Source: an uncultured Bacilli bacterium
Lineage (GTDB): Bacteria; Bacillota_I; Bacilli_A; RF39; UBA660
Direction: 5' to 3'
DNA: 39,773 nucleotides
NCBI GenBank assembly: GCA_947631105.1
Contig: CANRKD010000006.1
Coordinates: 1 to 39,773 of the forward strand
Part shown: positions 34,217 to 39,773 of the stretch, one piece after another
How the letters are laid out: each line of letters opens with the position of its first letter
Position numbering within the stretch: the first letter of the stretch is position 1
The notes under the pieces: model-generated
What the model was told of the DNA's origin: nothing
Databases searched by the model: none
Seen by the model: the letters and a program-made list of their open reading frames with translations, nothing else
Translations under genes and position numbers: made by a program

Positions 34217-35244
34217 CAACAAAATTAGAAAATTTTGCTACTAATTATTTTTTAACTAGAGGTTTATTTTTAGGTATCGGTTTTTCTTTAATTATAGGAA
34301 TTACAAGACAAGATAGTATATTTGCTTTTGTTATAGGAACTTTAATTGGTGTTTTTTTCATTCATTTAATTGATAAAATTCAAAAATACAAGAATGATCA
34401 ATCTTTAAATGAACTGCTAGCTGAAATGAAAGGTTTAGGTATTTTTATTAAAATCTTATTTTTAATTTTTGGTCTATTATTATTAAGTGAAGGATTAACA
34501 TTTATTCAACTATTTGCTTCTAATTTCTTTTTAATCAAAACTCCAATCTTTTTCATTTCTCTACCTTTAGTCCTTTTACTGATTTATATTTCTAAAAATG
34601 GCATTCTTACTACTTTTCGTGTAGCATCTTGTTTATTTCCTATTTCATTTTTATTAACATTAATTTCTTTGCTTGCATTGTTTGGTTATGCAGAACTTAG
34701 TAATATAACTCCTTTATTTGTAACCAAACCTACACAAATCATGCATTCTATCTTTTATTATACATCCCTTTCTGTTTCACCTTCTATTTTTATGTTAACC
34801 ACCAAAAAAAGTAAAAGTACTTATTCTTATCTTTTGGGAAGTTTTACACTTATTATAAAAATGTTTTTAATTATTGCGATTGTAGGACCAATATTAGCTA
34901 GTATTTATCGTTTTCCAGAATATATTATTTTAAAAGAAATTAAAATTTTTAATTTTATTGAAAAAATAGAAAATATAGTTGGTTTATCTTGGATTTTTGA
35001 TTTATTTGTTTATATTTCAATGGCTTCTTTATTTGTAAAAGAATTACTTCCCAAAAAACACAATTATCTTATTCATTCTATTTTACTTCTGATGATTTAT
35101 TTTAGTTCCTTTTTATTTCTTGGAAAATATTTTACAAATGAAATTTTTTTATACTATTTTATTCCAATTTTTATTTTTATTATTTTTATCATTACAATAC
35201 CCTTATTATTTTTTTATACACGTAAAAAAAGAAAAGTTGCTTAA
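34213..35244 (+). CDS. gerAB: Spore germinant receptor subunit B (permease-like)
   Basis: GerB-family integral membrane protein of the APC transporter superfamily, 343 residues with about ten hydrophobic helices spread evenly along the sequence; it forms the germinant-binding subunit. No soluble domain. It starts with ATG overlapping the gerAC stop, behind GAGGTGATG, and ends in a basic tail (RKKRKVA). Its stop codon overlaps the stop of the convergent gene on the other strand inside a terminator stem-loop. Family length is about 360. Confidence 0.93.
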   Translation: MTTKLENFATNYFLTRGLFLGIGFSLIIGITRQDSIFAFVIGTLIGVFFIHLIDKIQKYKNDQSLNELLAEMKGLGIFIKILFLIFGLLLLSEGLTFIQLFASNFFLIKTPIFFISLPLVLLLIYISKNGILTTFRVASCLFPISFLLTLISLLALFGYAELSNITPLFVTKPTQIMHSIFYYTSLSVSPSIFMLTTKKSKSTYSYLLGSFTLIIKMFLIIAIVGPILASIYRFPEYIILKEIKIFNFIEKIENIVGLSWIFDLFVYISMASLFVKELLPKKHNYLIHSILLLMIYFSSFLFLGKYFTNEIFLYYFIPIFIFIIFIITIPLLFFYTRKKRKVA

Positions 35245-35254
35245 CTTTTCTTTT
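35227..35254. terminator. Bidirectional terminator between gerAB and the acidic membrane protein gene
   Basis: A perfect 12-bp stem (35227-35238 with 35243-35254, core GAAAAGTT/AACTTTTC) and 4-base loop, with A and T runs on its flanks. Both stop codons lie in or at the loop. Low GC content in the stem makes its strength uncertain. Confidence 0.6.
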
Positions 35255-36098
35255 CATTTTCTTCTTCTGTTGATGGATTTGTAAATAAATCCATAAAATT
35301 TGATGATTCTGTTTCTTCTTTTGAATTTTGATTTAATTTTGGTAAATCAAAAGGTTTTGGTAATTCATAATTTGATCTTAATGGAATTGGAGATATTTCT
35401 TCCTTATCTTTTATTTCCTCCAAATCTTGTTCTTTTTCTTTTGATAAATAAACAGAACTAAATTGATTTGGCAAATTCACCTTTTTAGGTCTTTCGATAT
35501 CTGGATCTTCTTTTATAAAAAGATCTGATTCTTCCGGTTTTTCTTCAATTACTGGAACTTCTAACTCAGGCTTATCAATAAAGGCATCAATTGAAAAATC
35601 ATCTTCCTCTTCCTCATTAATCACATCAGGCTCTTTATGATCTGTGTTTATATTATCATTTACAATAATGGCTGGACTTGAATTAAAAATTTCTTCTACT
35701 TCATTTGTTTTTTCTTTTTCCTCTATTGGTACTGTCTCTTCATTCGTGTTTTCATTGGAAATAAAATCAGTATTTAAAACCATATTTTTTGTTACAAATG
35801 GGTCAAACTCTTCTTCTGGTTTTTCTACACTTTTCTCTTCTTCCTGTTCCATCTGATTATTCATTTGTGGCATTTCATTTATCGAACCTAAAGATTCAAG
35901 CTGTAAATCTTCTTTTGGCTCACTTTCTTCTAAGTTATCTATTCCCATCTCATTTTGTATTTTTTCTTTTGTCCTTAATTTTTCATCCTTTTTGCCAAAA
36001 AACAAAATAATTAAAAAAGCAAAAGCCAGTACGGTAATTACTATAAATAAGCCTATTCCAAAATAATTATTGCTATAAAGCTTATATAGGAAATCCAT
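35241..36098 (-). CDS. Membrane-anchored protein with a long acidic disordered tail
   Basis: About 285 residues, unrecognised. One TM helix near the N-terminus (about 13-34, FGIGLFIVITVLAFAFLIIL) is followed by a basic patch and then roughly 230 residues dominated by Glu, Asp, Asn, Pro and Ser, with almost no predicted structure. Short hydrophobic islands (FVTKNMVLNTDF, PNQFSSVYLSKEKE, LRSNYELPKPFDLPKLN) look like linear binding peptides. This is an adaptor- or tether-like architecture (compare ZipA-like division proteins), but no homology is claimed. The start is ATG 36096-36098 behind GGTGGTGGG. It has its own promoter, with a possible Spo0A box. Confidence 0.7.
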   Translation of the reverse strand: MDFLYKLYSNNYFGIGLFIVITVLAFAFLIILFFGKKDEKLRTKEKIQNEMGIDNLEESEPKEDLQLESLGSINEMPQMNNQMEQEEEKSVEKPEEEFDPFVTKNMVLNTDFISNENTNEETVPIEEKEKTNEVEEIFNSSPAIIVNDNINTDHKEPDVINEEEEDDFSIDAFIDKPELEVPVIEEKPEESDLFIKEDPDIERPKKVNLPNQFSSVYLSKEKEQDLEEIKDKEEISPIPLRSNYELPKPFDLPKLNQNSKEETESSNFMDLFTNPSTEEENEKKS

Positions 36099-36126
36099 CG
36101 TCCCACCACCTTTATATTCTAATAAA

Positions 36127-36155
36127 AGAATAACATATTCTATTTGACAAATCAA
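36127..36155 (-). promoter_or_regulatory. Promoter of the acidic membrane protein gene
   Basis: TTGATT (36150-36155), 17 bp, TATTCT (36127-36132) with TGT extension. A perfect inverted repeat AGAATA-N3-TATTCT (36127-36141) covers the -10, and a further copy of the half-site lies at 36114-36120. TTTGTCAAA (minus strand, 36143-36151), the core of a 0A box, overlaps the -35. Confidence 0.5.
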
Positions 36156-36196
36156 GTGAAATGTTGAAATCTTTTTTTTATTAAAATATATGAAAA

Positions 36197-36233
36197 AAAC
36201 AAATGACTATTACATAAATTTAGTCATTTGTTT
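36197..36233 (-). terminator. Terminator of the tkt-sirA-yneF unit
   Basis: A perfect 13-bp stem (36197-36209 with 36221-36233, core ACAAATGACTA/TAGTCATTTGT), 11-base loop, T run leftward. One arm encodes the end of YneF; the stop codon is in the loop. Confidence 0.85.
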
Positions 36234-36419
36234 CATCACTTGATTTACTTGTTTTTGACTTGGCTTTCGACCCATACTACTCATCATCACTTCAATCATT
36301 TTTTCGTTAATGGGAGGATTTTTCTTCAAATACTTCTTCATTACGGTTCTAGCAATTATAAAACCTATAATTGCTCCAATTATTAACCCAACTACAATTA
36401 GTAAAATATCATGTAACAT
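36210..36419 (-). CDS. yneF: YneF-family (UPF0154) membrane protein
   Basis: 69 residues: an N-terminal TM helix (about 4-24) and the strongly conserved cytoplasmic motif KKNPPINEKMIEVMM followed by KPSQKQVNQVMKQM, which identifies UPF0154/YneF. Function is unknown; it is widespread in Bacilli and essential-looking in some. It sits directly downstream of sirA, exactly as in Bacillus (tkt-sirA-yneF). Ribosome binding site AAGGAGG. Confidence 0.94.
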   Translation of the reverse strand: MLHDILLIVVGLIIGAIIGFIIARTVMKKYLKKNPPINEKMIEVMMSSMGRKPSQKQVNQVMKQMTKFM

Positions 36420-36472
36420 ATTTTTCGCCTCCTTGTTTTTTTATTTTACTAAAATTTTTTTAAATGTACAAG

Positions 36473-36892
36473 CTAATGTATAAAAAGATGGTCAAGCCAA
36501 AAATAATCCTTATTTTGAAAATCACAAAAAAATAAATTGGAATAATTTTCTAATTCTTTCATAAAAGAAGGATGCACTACTGTACTTTGTAATAATAAAA
36601 ATTTTTTGCGAATAATTAACTTTGAACTTTCTTTTTTATAAATATTATTCAATTGATGAATATTACGATATTTTGTATAAAAATAATTTTCGCGATAGGA
36701 TTTGAAAAATTGAATATCCATTTCTTTTTCATTAAAAGAATCGGTAATTTTGTTAAACAATTCTACTCCTTTAGAAAGATCATTTTTATCCAATTGATAA
36801 ATATACGCTAACATTTTAAACAAATGATAAGGATTATTTTTTGTTAATGAAGTATATTCATTTTTTATTTTAAAAATATAAAAAGTTCTCAT
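36473..36892 (-). CDS. sirA: SirA-like sporulation inhibitor of replication initiation
   Basis: About 139 residues. The N-terminus MRTFYIFKIKNEYTSL aligns with the opening of Bacillus SirA (short aromatic strand, then I-K-x-E-[YF]), and the C-terminus FFCDFQNKDYFWLDHLF matches SirA's closing 'FDFNSKRYGWLNP'. In Bacillus, SirA binds DnaA domain I during sporulation and blocks new rounds of replication. Three independent supports: the two sequence ends, location between tkt and yneF, and a perfect Spo0A box upstream (36934-36946). The start is taken at ATG 36890-36892 behind GGTG; a longer frame to 36931 would begin inside the promoter. The middle of the protein is diverged. Confidence 0.82.
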   Translation of the reverse strand: MRTFYIFKIKNEYTSLTKNNPYHLFKMLAYIYQLDKNDLSKGVELFNKITDSFNEKEMDIQFFKSYRENYFYTKYRNIHQLNNIYKKESSKLIIRKKFLLLQSTVVHPSFMKELENYSNLFFCDFQNKDYFWLDHLFIH

Positions 36893-36908
36893 AAAATTCA
36901 CCAAATTA

Positions 36909-36946
36909 ATTATAATTTGTTTTAGATGCAAAATTTGTCGAAAAAA
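36909..36946 (-). promoter_or_regulatory. Spo0A-activated sirA promoter with 0A box
   Basis: TTTGTCGAAAAAA (36934-36946, written on the plus strand) is a full match to the Spo0A box. On the minus strand it covers the -35 region of a promoter whose -10 is a perfect TATAAT (36909-36914) and whose natural -35 is poor (CAAATT). A 0A box over the -35 of a sigma-A promoter is the usual design of Spo0A-activated promoters. The predicted start near 36902 gives a very short leader that begins at the ribosome binding site. Confidence 0.8.
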
Positions 36947-36949
36947 GCA

Positions 36950-38938
36950 CTATTCTTCACTTAATAATGCTTTTAATATTTTCAGTTTCAAAGTTTCATA
37001 ATCATAACCCATTTTTTCTAATACTTCATTTGGATGACCACTATAACCAAAATCATTAATACCAAATATATTTTTTTCTGGAGCAAATAATCCCCAACTT
37101 AATATACTTCCTGGTTCTAATACCACTCTTTTTATATTTTTCGGCAATATTTGTTCTTGATACTCTTTACTTTCTTTTAAGAATAGTTCCTGAGAAGGCA
37201 TACTTACTACACGAATTGATAAATTCTCTTTTTTAAATTCTTCACTCATCGTTACAGCTTGCAATACCTCAGTTCCGGTAGCAATTATGATACCATCTAA
37301 TCTTGTTTCCTCTTTTTTTATAATATAAGCTCCTTTACTTACCAATTTTGCATTTGAATTGAATATTTTGGGCACTGGACTTTTACTTATAACTAAACTA
37401 ACTGTTTTTTTGTTTTGACAAATAAATTCCCAACAACCCATTATTTCATTAATATCACATGGGCGAAAAGTGATCATGTTGGGGATTGCCCTTAAAGTTG
37501 TTAATTGTTCTACAGGTTGATGTGTTGGACCATCTTCTCCAATCGAAATTGAATCATGGGTAAAAATATAAGTAATAGGTAGATTCATTAAAGCACTCAT
37601 GCGCATAGCAGGTTTCATATAATCACTAAATGTTAACATTGTACTGCAAAAAGTTTTTAAACCTAAAGTAGCCATTCCATTTAATATAGCACTTGCGGCA
37701 CTTTCTCGAATACCAAAATCTATATTTCTTCCTTTTGGATTTAAGGCATTATTTGATACAGTGTTTTCAATGTATGCTTTAGTGGATGATGCTAAATCTA
37801 CATTCCCTCCTAAAAAAAAGTTGGATTTGTTTGCTACAATATTTAAAATTTTATGATTTGTTTCACGCATTTCTTCATTGTAGGTATCGTTCACTTTATA
37901 ATTTGCACTATCAAAAGGTATATTGACATCCTTGTTGATCAGAACATTTAAGATGGCTAATATTTTTTCATTTCCAGATACTTTATATTTATTAAAACAG
38001 TCTATATTTTCTTGATATTTTTTATTTACCCGACTCTCTATTAATTTTCGAATATAAATTAATGTATCTTTTCGAACTTCAAAAGGCGCCATTGTAATAT
38101 TTAATTTTCTTTTGATAGAAAATATATCATCATCACTTAAAGGTTTACCATGAACAACATTCTTATTTTCATTCATACTATCTTTTCCTAAAATCGTATT
38201 AAAAATAAGAAGAGATGGCTTTTTACTTTTCTTGGCATTGGATATAGATTTATCTATCATTTTTACATTTGTACTATCTTTTACAACCTCAACATAAAAG
38301 CCTATTGATTCAAAACGTTTTACACAATCATCATTAAAGACATTACTAATACTTCCATCATTGGTCATTTTATTACAATCATATAAAAGTATTAATTTAT
38401 CTAATTTTTGGGCACCTGCAAAAGAACAAGCTTCATAAGAAATTCCTTCCATTAAATCTCCGTCACCACAAAGAACATAAGTTCTAAAATCAATTAATTT
38501 TTGATGTTCATCTTCTTCAAGAATTAAATTGCGAATATAACGCTCAGCTAAAGCAATTCCGACTGCATTTGCAATACCTTGCCCTAAAGCTCCGGTGGAC
38601 ATATCAACACCAGGAGTCAATCCATATTCTGGATGACCCGGTAAAATCGAATCTATACTTCTAAAAGTTTGTAAATCTTCTCGTGTAATTGGATAACCAC
38701 ACATGAATAAAGTGGCATATAATAAGGCAGATCCATGGCCAGCGGATAAAACAAAACGATCTCTATTGAACCAATTAGGATTATCTGGATGAATATTTAA
38801 ATGTCTAGAATATAATGTATAAATAATCGGTGCAGCGGATAAAACAATTCCAGGATGCCCACTATTAGCTTTTTTTATCATGTCTAATCCAAGCGCTTTA
38901 ATTTCATTTATAGCATTTATATCATTGTTCATATTCAT
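36950..38938 (-). CDS. tkt: Transketolase
   Basis: Thiamine diphosphate enzyme of the pentose phosphate pathway, about 660 residues. TPP-binding block GDGDLMEG...NKM, the GHPG and STGALGQG motifs of the N-terminal domain, and HDSISIGEDGPTHQPVEQL with RPCDINE in the pyrimidine-binding domain are intact. The start at 38938 has AGG five bases upstream; the ATG two codons later (38932) is equally plausible. It uses xylulose 5-phosphate made by Rpe. It sits between the SOS genes and sirA, as in Bacillus, but has its own promoter. Confidence 0.96.
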   Translation of the reverse strand: MNMNNDINAINEIKALGLDMIKKANSGHPGIVLSAAPIIYTLYSRHLNIHPDNPNWFNRDRFVLSAGHGSALLYATLFMCGYPITREDLQTFRSIDSILPGHPEYGLTPGVDMSTGALGQGIANAVGIALAERYIRNLILEEDEHQKLIDFRTYVLCGDGDLMEGISYEACSFAGAQKLDKLILLYDCNKMTNDGSISNVFNDDCVKRFESIGFYVEVVKDSTNVKMIDKSISNAKKSKKPSLLIFNTILGKDSMNENKNVVHGKPLSDDDIFSIKRKLNITMAPFEVRKDTLIYIRKLIESRVNKKYQENIDCFNKYKVSGNEKILAILNVLINKDVNIPFDSANYKVNDTYNEEMRETNHKILNIVANKSNFFLGGNVDLASSTKAYIENTVSNNALNPKGRNIDFGIRESAASAILNGMATLGLKTFCSTMLTFSDYMKPAMRMSALMNLPITYIFTHDSISIGEDGPTHQPVEQLTTLRAIPNMITFRPCDINEIMGCWEFICQNKKTVSLVISKSPVPKIFNSNAKLVSKGAYIIKKEETRLDGIIIATGTEVLQAVTMSEEFKKENLSIRVVSMPSQELFLKESKEYQEQILPKNIKRVVLEPGSILSWGLFAPEKNIFGINDFGYSGHPNEVLEKMGYDYETLKLKILKALLSEE

Positions 38939-38961
38939 TCCTACCTATTCTTTACTTTATT

Positions 38962-38970
38962 AGTATACCA
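38962..38970 (-). promoter_or_regulatory. tkt promoter -10
   Basis: TGG plus TATACT (38962-38967), about 24 bp before the start codon. The -35 region at 17 bp is poor (TTTTAA). Confidence 0.5.
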
Positions 38971-38973
38971 AAT

Positions 38974-38999
38974 CTAAAAAAAATTTAAAACTTTTTTAG
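38974..38999 (-). terminator. Possible weak terminator after the MazG-like gene
   Basis: AT-only stem apart from one closing C-G pair: CTAAAAAA (38974-38981) with TTTTTTAG (38992-38999), overlapping the stop codon and running into T. Weak; it could partly separate the SOS genes from tkt. Confidence 0.3.
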
Positions 39000-39313
39000 G
39001 CTAATTTCAAATCACGATTTTGTTCTTTTTCTAAAAAAGCATCAAATAAGTTTATCTCTAAGTTATTACAAATTGATATTAAAACGAGGAAAACATCCGC
39101 TATTTTTGATTTTGAATTACTTGTATTTTCGGTTTTTAATGAGATTCTTATTTCTTTTCCCAATTCAATTACATAAAAAAATAAACGAAACATTTCACTT
39201 GAAATATCTTTTTTATCATATTCTTCAATATTCACATGTTTTAAAACATATTTTTGAATAATATCTAGACTATCATCACGAGACAATTGTTTTAATATAT
39301 TTTCTTTTTGCAT
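38996..39313 (-). CDS. Degenerate MazG-like (all-alpha NTP pyrophosphatase) protein
   Basis: About 105 residues, all helical, no TM. The C-terminal half, SKIADVFLVLISICNNLEINLFDAFLEKEQNRD, reads like the second half of MazG-like domains ('DEIADVLIYLL.L.N.L.IDL..A...K...N'). The first helix that should carry EExxE reads FYVIELGKEIR, so two of three acidic metal ligands are missing, and the Glu before ADV is Lys. I infer loss of pyrophosphatase activity. The ATG at 39313 follows the preceding stop by one base (TAA-a-ATG); an in-frame GTG at 39322 overlaps that gene. Second gene of the lexA-divergent operon. Confidence 0.6.
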   Translation of the reverse strand: MQKENILKQLSRDDSLDIIQKYVLKHVNIEEYDKKDISSEMFRLFFYVIELGKEIRISLKTENTSNSKSKIADVFLVLISICNNLEINLFDAFLEKEQNRDLKLA

Positions 39314-39314
39314 T

Positions 39315-39464
39315 TTATTCACTAATAGCCACTAATTGACTATTTTCTCCTTTCATGTCTATTTCATTTAAATATTTAAATCTAGCGTTTAGGGCAAATA
39401 CCCCAATGATAATCACCGAATACAAAAGAATTGCTCCACTATATTTTTTTAATATTTTTTTCAT
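39315..39464 (-). CDS. 49-residue single-pass membrane protein, candidate SOS division inhibitor
   Basis: Begins MKKILKKYS and has one TM helix (about 9-27) between a Lys-rich N-terminus (K2, K3, K6, K7; cytoplasmic by the positive-inside rule) and a 22-residue external tail with acidic and polar residues, ending in AISE. Ribosome binding site GAGGG about nine bases upstream. It is the first gene divergent from lexA, with a promoter containing a LexA half-site and next to a full LexA box. In Bacillus this exact position holds yneA, the SOS cell-division inhibitor (TM plus LysM); in Staphylococcus it holds sosA. This protein has no LysM domain, so the equivalence is by position, topology and regulation, not homology. 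Confidence 0.75.
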   Translation of the reverse strand: MKKILKKYSGAILLYSVIIIGVFALNARFKYLNEIDMKGENSQLVAISE

Positions 39465-39489
39465 CTATACATTCCCTCTTTCTGAATTT

Positions 39490-39518
39490 AATTTAACACG
39501 TATATTTGTTCGCGTCAA
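39490..39518 (-). promoter_or_regulatory. Promoter of the lexA-divergent SOS operon
   Basis: TTGACG (39513-39518), 17 bp, TAAATT (39490-39495) with TGT extension. The spacer contains CGAACAAATATACG (39499-39512, minus strand): a perfect left LexA half-site (CGAAC) and a poor right half. Confidence 0.65.
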
Positions 39519-39525
39519 TATAAAA

Positions 39526-39539
39526 AGAACAAATGTTTG
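39526..39539 (+). promoter_or_regulatory. LexA box
   Basis: AGAACAAATGTTTG fits the Gram-positive LexA (DinR) box CGAAC-N4-GTTCG with GAAC and GTTT halves. It overlaps the lexA -35 and lies just upstream of the divergent operon's -35, so LexA could repress both. It shares the 8-base GAACAAAT with the second, weaker site at 39499-39512 in opposite orientation. Confidence 0.8.
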
Positions 39540-39565
39540 ACTTTTTACACTTGAGGTGTTAACAT
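39537..39565 (+). promoter_or_regulatory. lexA promoter
   Basis: TTGACT (39537-39542), 17 bp, TAACAT (39560-39565) with TGT extension; the -35 is covered by the LexA box, giving autorepression. Confidence 0.7.
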
Positions 39566-39585
39566 GATTATGGAGGTAAGTTTGA

Positions 39586-39773
39586 ATGAAAGAATTAACA
39601 AGAAAACAAACTGAAGTCTTAAAGTTTATAAAAATATATATTGCCACACATGGCTACCCGCCTTCTATTCGAGAAATTTGTTCTGGTTTAAATTTATCTA
39701 GTCCAGCTACCGTACATGCTCATGTAAAAAAATTAGAAGAAGCAGGATATATTAAATCTTCTAATAATAAGTT
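39586..39773 (+). CDS. lexA: SOS repressor LexA (N-terminal part)
   Basis: 62 codons up to the window edge: the complete winged-helix DNA-binding domain. LTRKQTEVLKFIKIYI, HGYPPSIREIC, LSSPATVHAHVKKLEEAGYI are the standard LexA sequence. The C-terminal autoprotease domain lies outside. Start ATG 39586 behind GGAGGT. Autoregulated through the LexA box at 39526-39539 and divergent from the SOS membrane peptide operon. Confidence 0.97.
   Translation, partial: MKELTRKQTEVLKFIKIYIATHGYPPSIREICSGLNLSSPATVHAHVKKLEEAGYIKSSNNK

Noticed and set aside
39465-39647. 60-codon leftward frame across the lexA start
   Set aside because: It runs through the lexA promoter, LexA box and coding start and has no ribosome binding site. 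The real leftward gene begins at 39464.
1-39773. Mycoplasma-type genetic code (TGA as Trp)
   Set aside because: TGA acts as a stop at rlmN, prpC, nfeD and gerAA in overlapping ATGA junctions, and Trp positions use TGG.
1-39773. Mobile elements, CRISPR arrays, tRNA or rRNA genes
   Set aside because: No transposase, integrase, regularly spaced repeats or cloverleaf/rRNA sequence found; the gene content is core chromosome throughout.

Overview
The window is ordinary chromosome from an AT-rich, spore-forming member of the Bacilli (Firmicutes). The evidence is: both Gram-positive replicative polymerases (PolC and a short DnaE), the priA-fmt-rlmN-prpC-prkC-rsgA-rpe cluster and the lexA/tkt/sirA/yneF neighbourhood in Bacillus-like order, a T-box leader before ileS, a gerA-type germinant receptor operon, a SirA homologue with a Spo0A box, and AGGTG/GGAGG ribosome binding sites. 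TGA is used as a stop, so this is not a Mycoplasma-code genome. An uncultured gut Bacilli lineage (RF39/Erysipelotrichales-like) is my guess; the sequence does not prove it. I saw no prophage, transposon, CRISPR array, tRNA or rRNA.

Layout. 1-257: start of a leftward gene behind a promoter whose spacer contains a run of nine G (minus strand), then the polC terminator. 258-7715: dnaE-polC, a leftward two-gene replicase operon. 7743-7970: rpmB (bL28), rightward. 7978-13043: rlmN-prpC-prkC-rsgA-rpe, a leftward operon for rRNA modification, Ser/Thr phosphorylation signalling, ribosome assembly and pentose phosphate metabolism. 13050-16940: priA-fmt-unknown membrane protein. 16951-18351: a TPR-like protein and a DNA-deoxyinosine glycosylase. 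18353-23065: an Ile T-box controlling ileS and, apparently, the downstream nfeD-SPFH pair. 23062-24163: two unknown small genes, divergent from a phosphohexomutase at 24218 with which they share a -35 region. 25587-31641: leftward deoD, a U32 hydroxylase-family gene, a two-TM unknown, a GNAT and an rRNA m5U methyltransferase. 31657-35244: rightward gerAA-gerAC-gerAB behind a sigma-G-like promoter. 35241-39464: leftward membrane-anchored acidic protein, yneF, sirA, tkt, a degenerate MazG-like protein and a 49-residue membrane peptide. 39526-39773: LexA box(es) and the start of lexA.

Most notable points. (i) The SOS locus: lexA is divergent from a previously uncalled 49-residue single-pass membrane protein in the position held by the division inhibitor yneA in Bacillus. 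(ii) A textbook Spo0A-activated promoter lies in the tkt-sirA gap. (iii) A homopolymer sits inside a sigma-A promoter spacer at the left edge, the architecture of a phase-variable promoter. (iv) IleRS has GLHH in place of HIGH and KMHKS in place of KMSKS. (v) dnaE and polC lie next to each other. (vi) Promoters seem to split into two classes, perfect TTGACA without TGn and imperfect -35 with TGn extended -10. Many genes end inside convergent or overlapping terminators, so the chromosome is compact.
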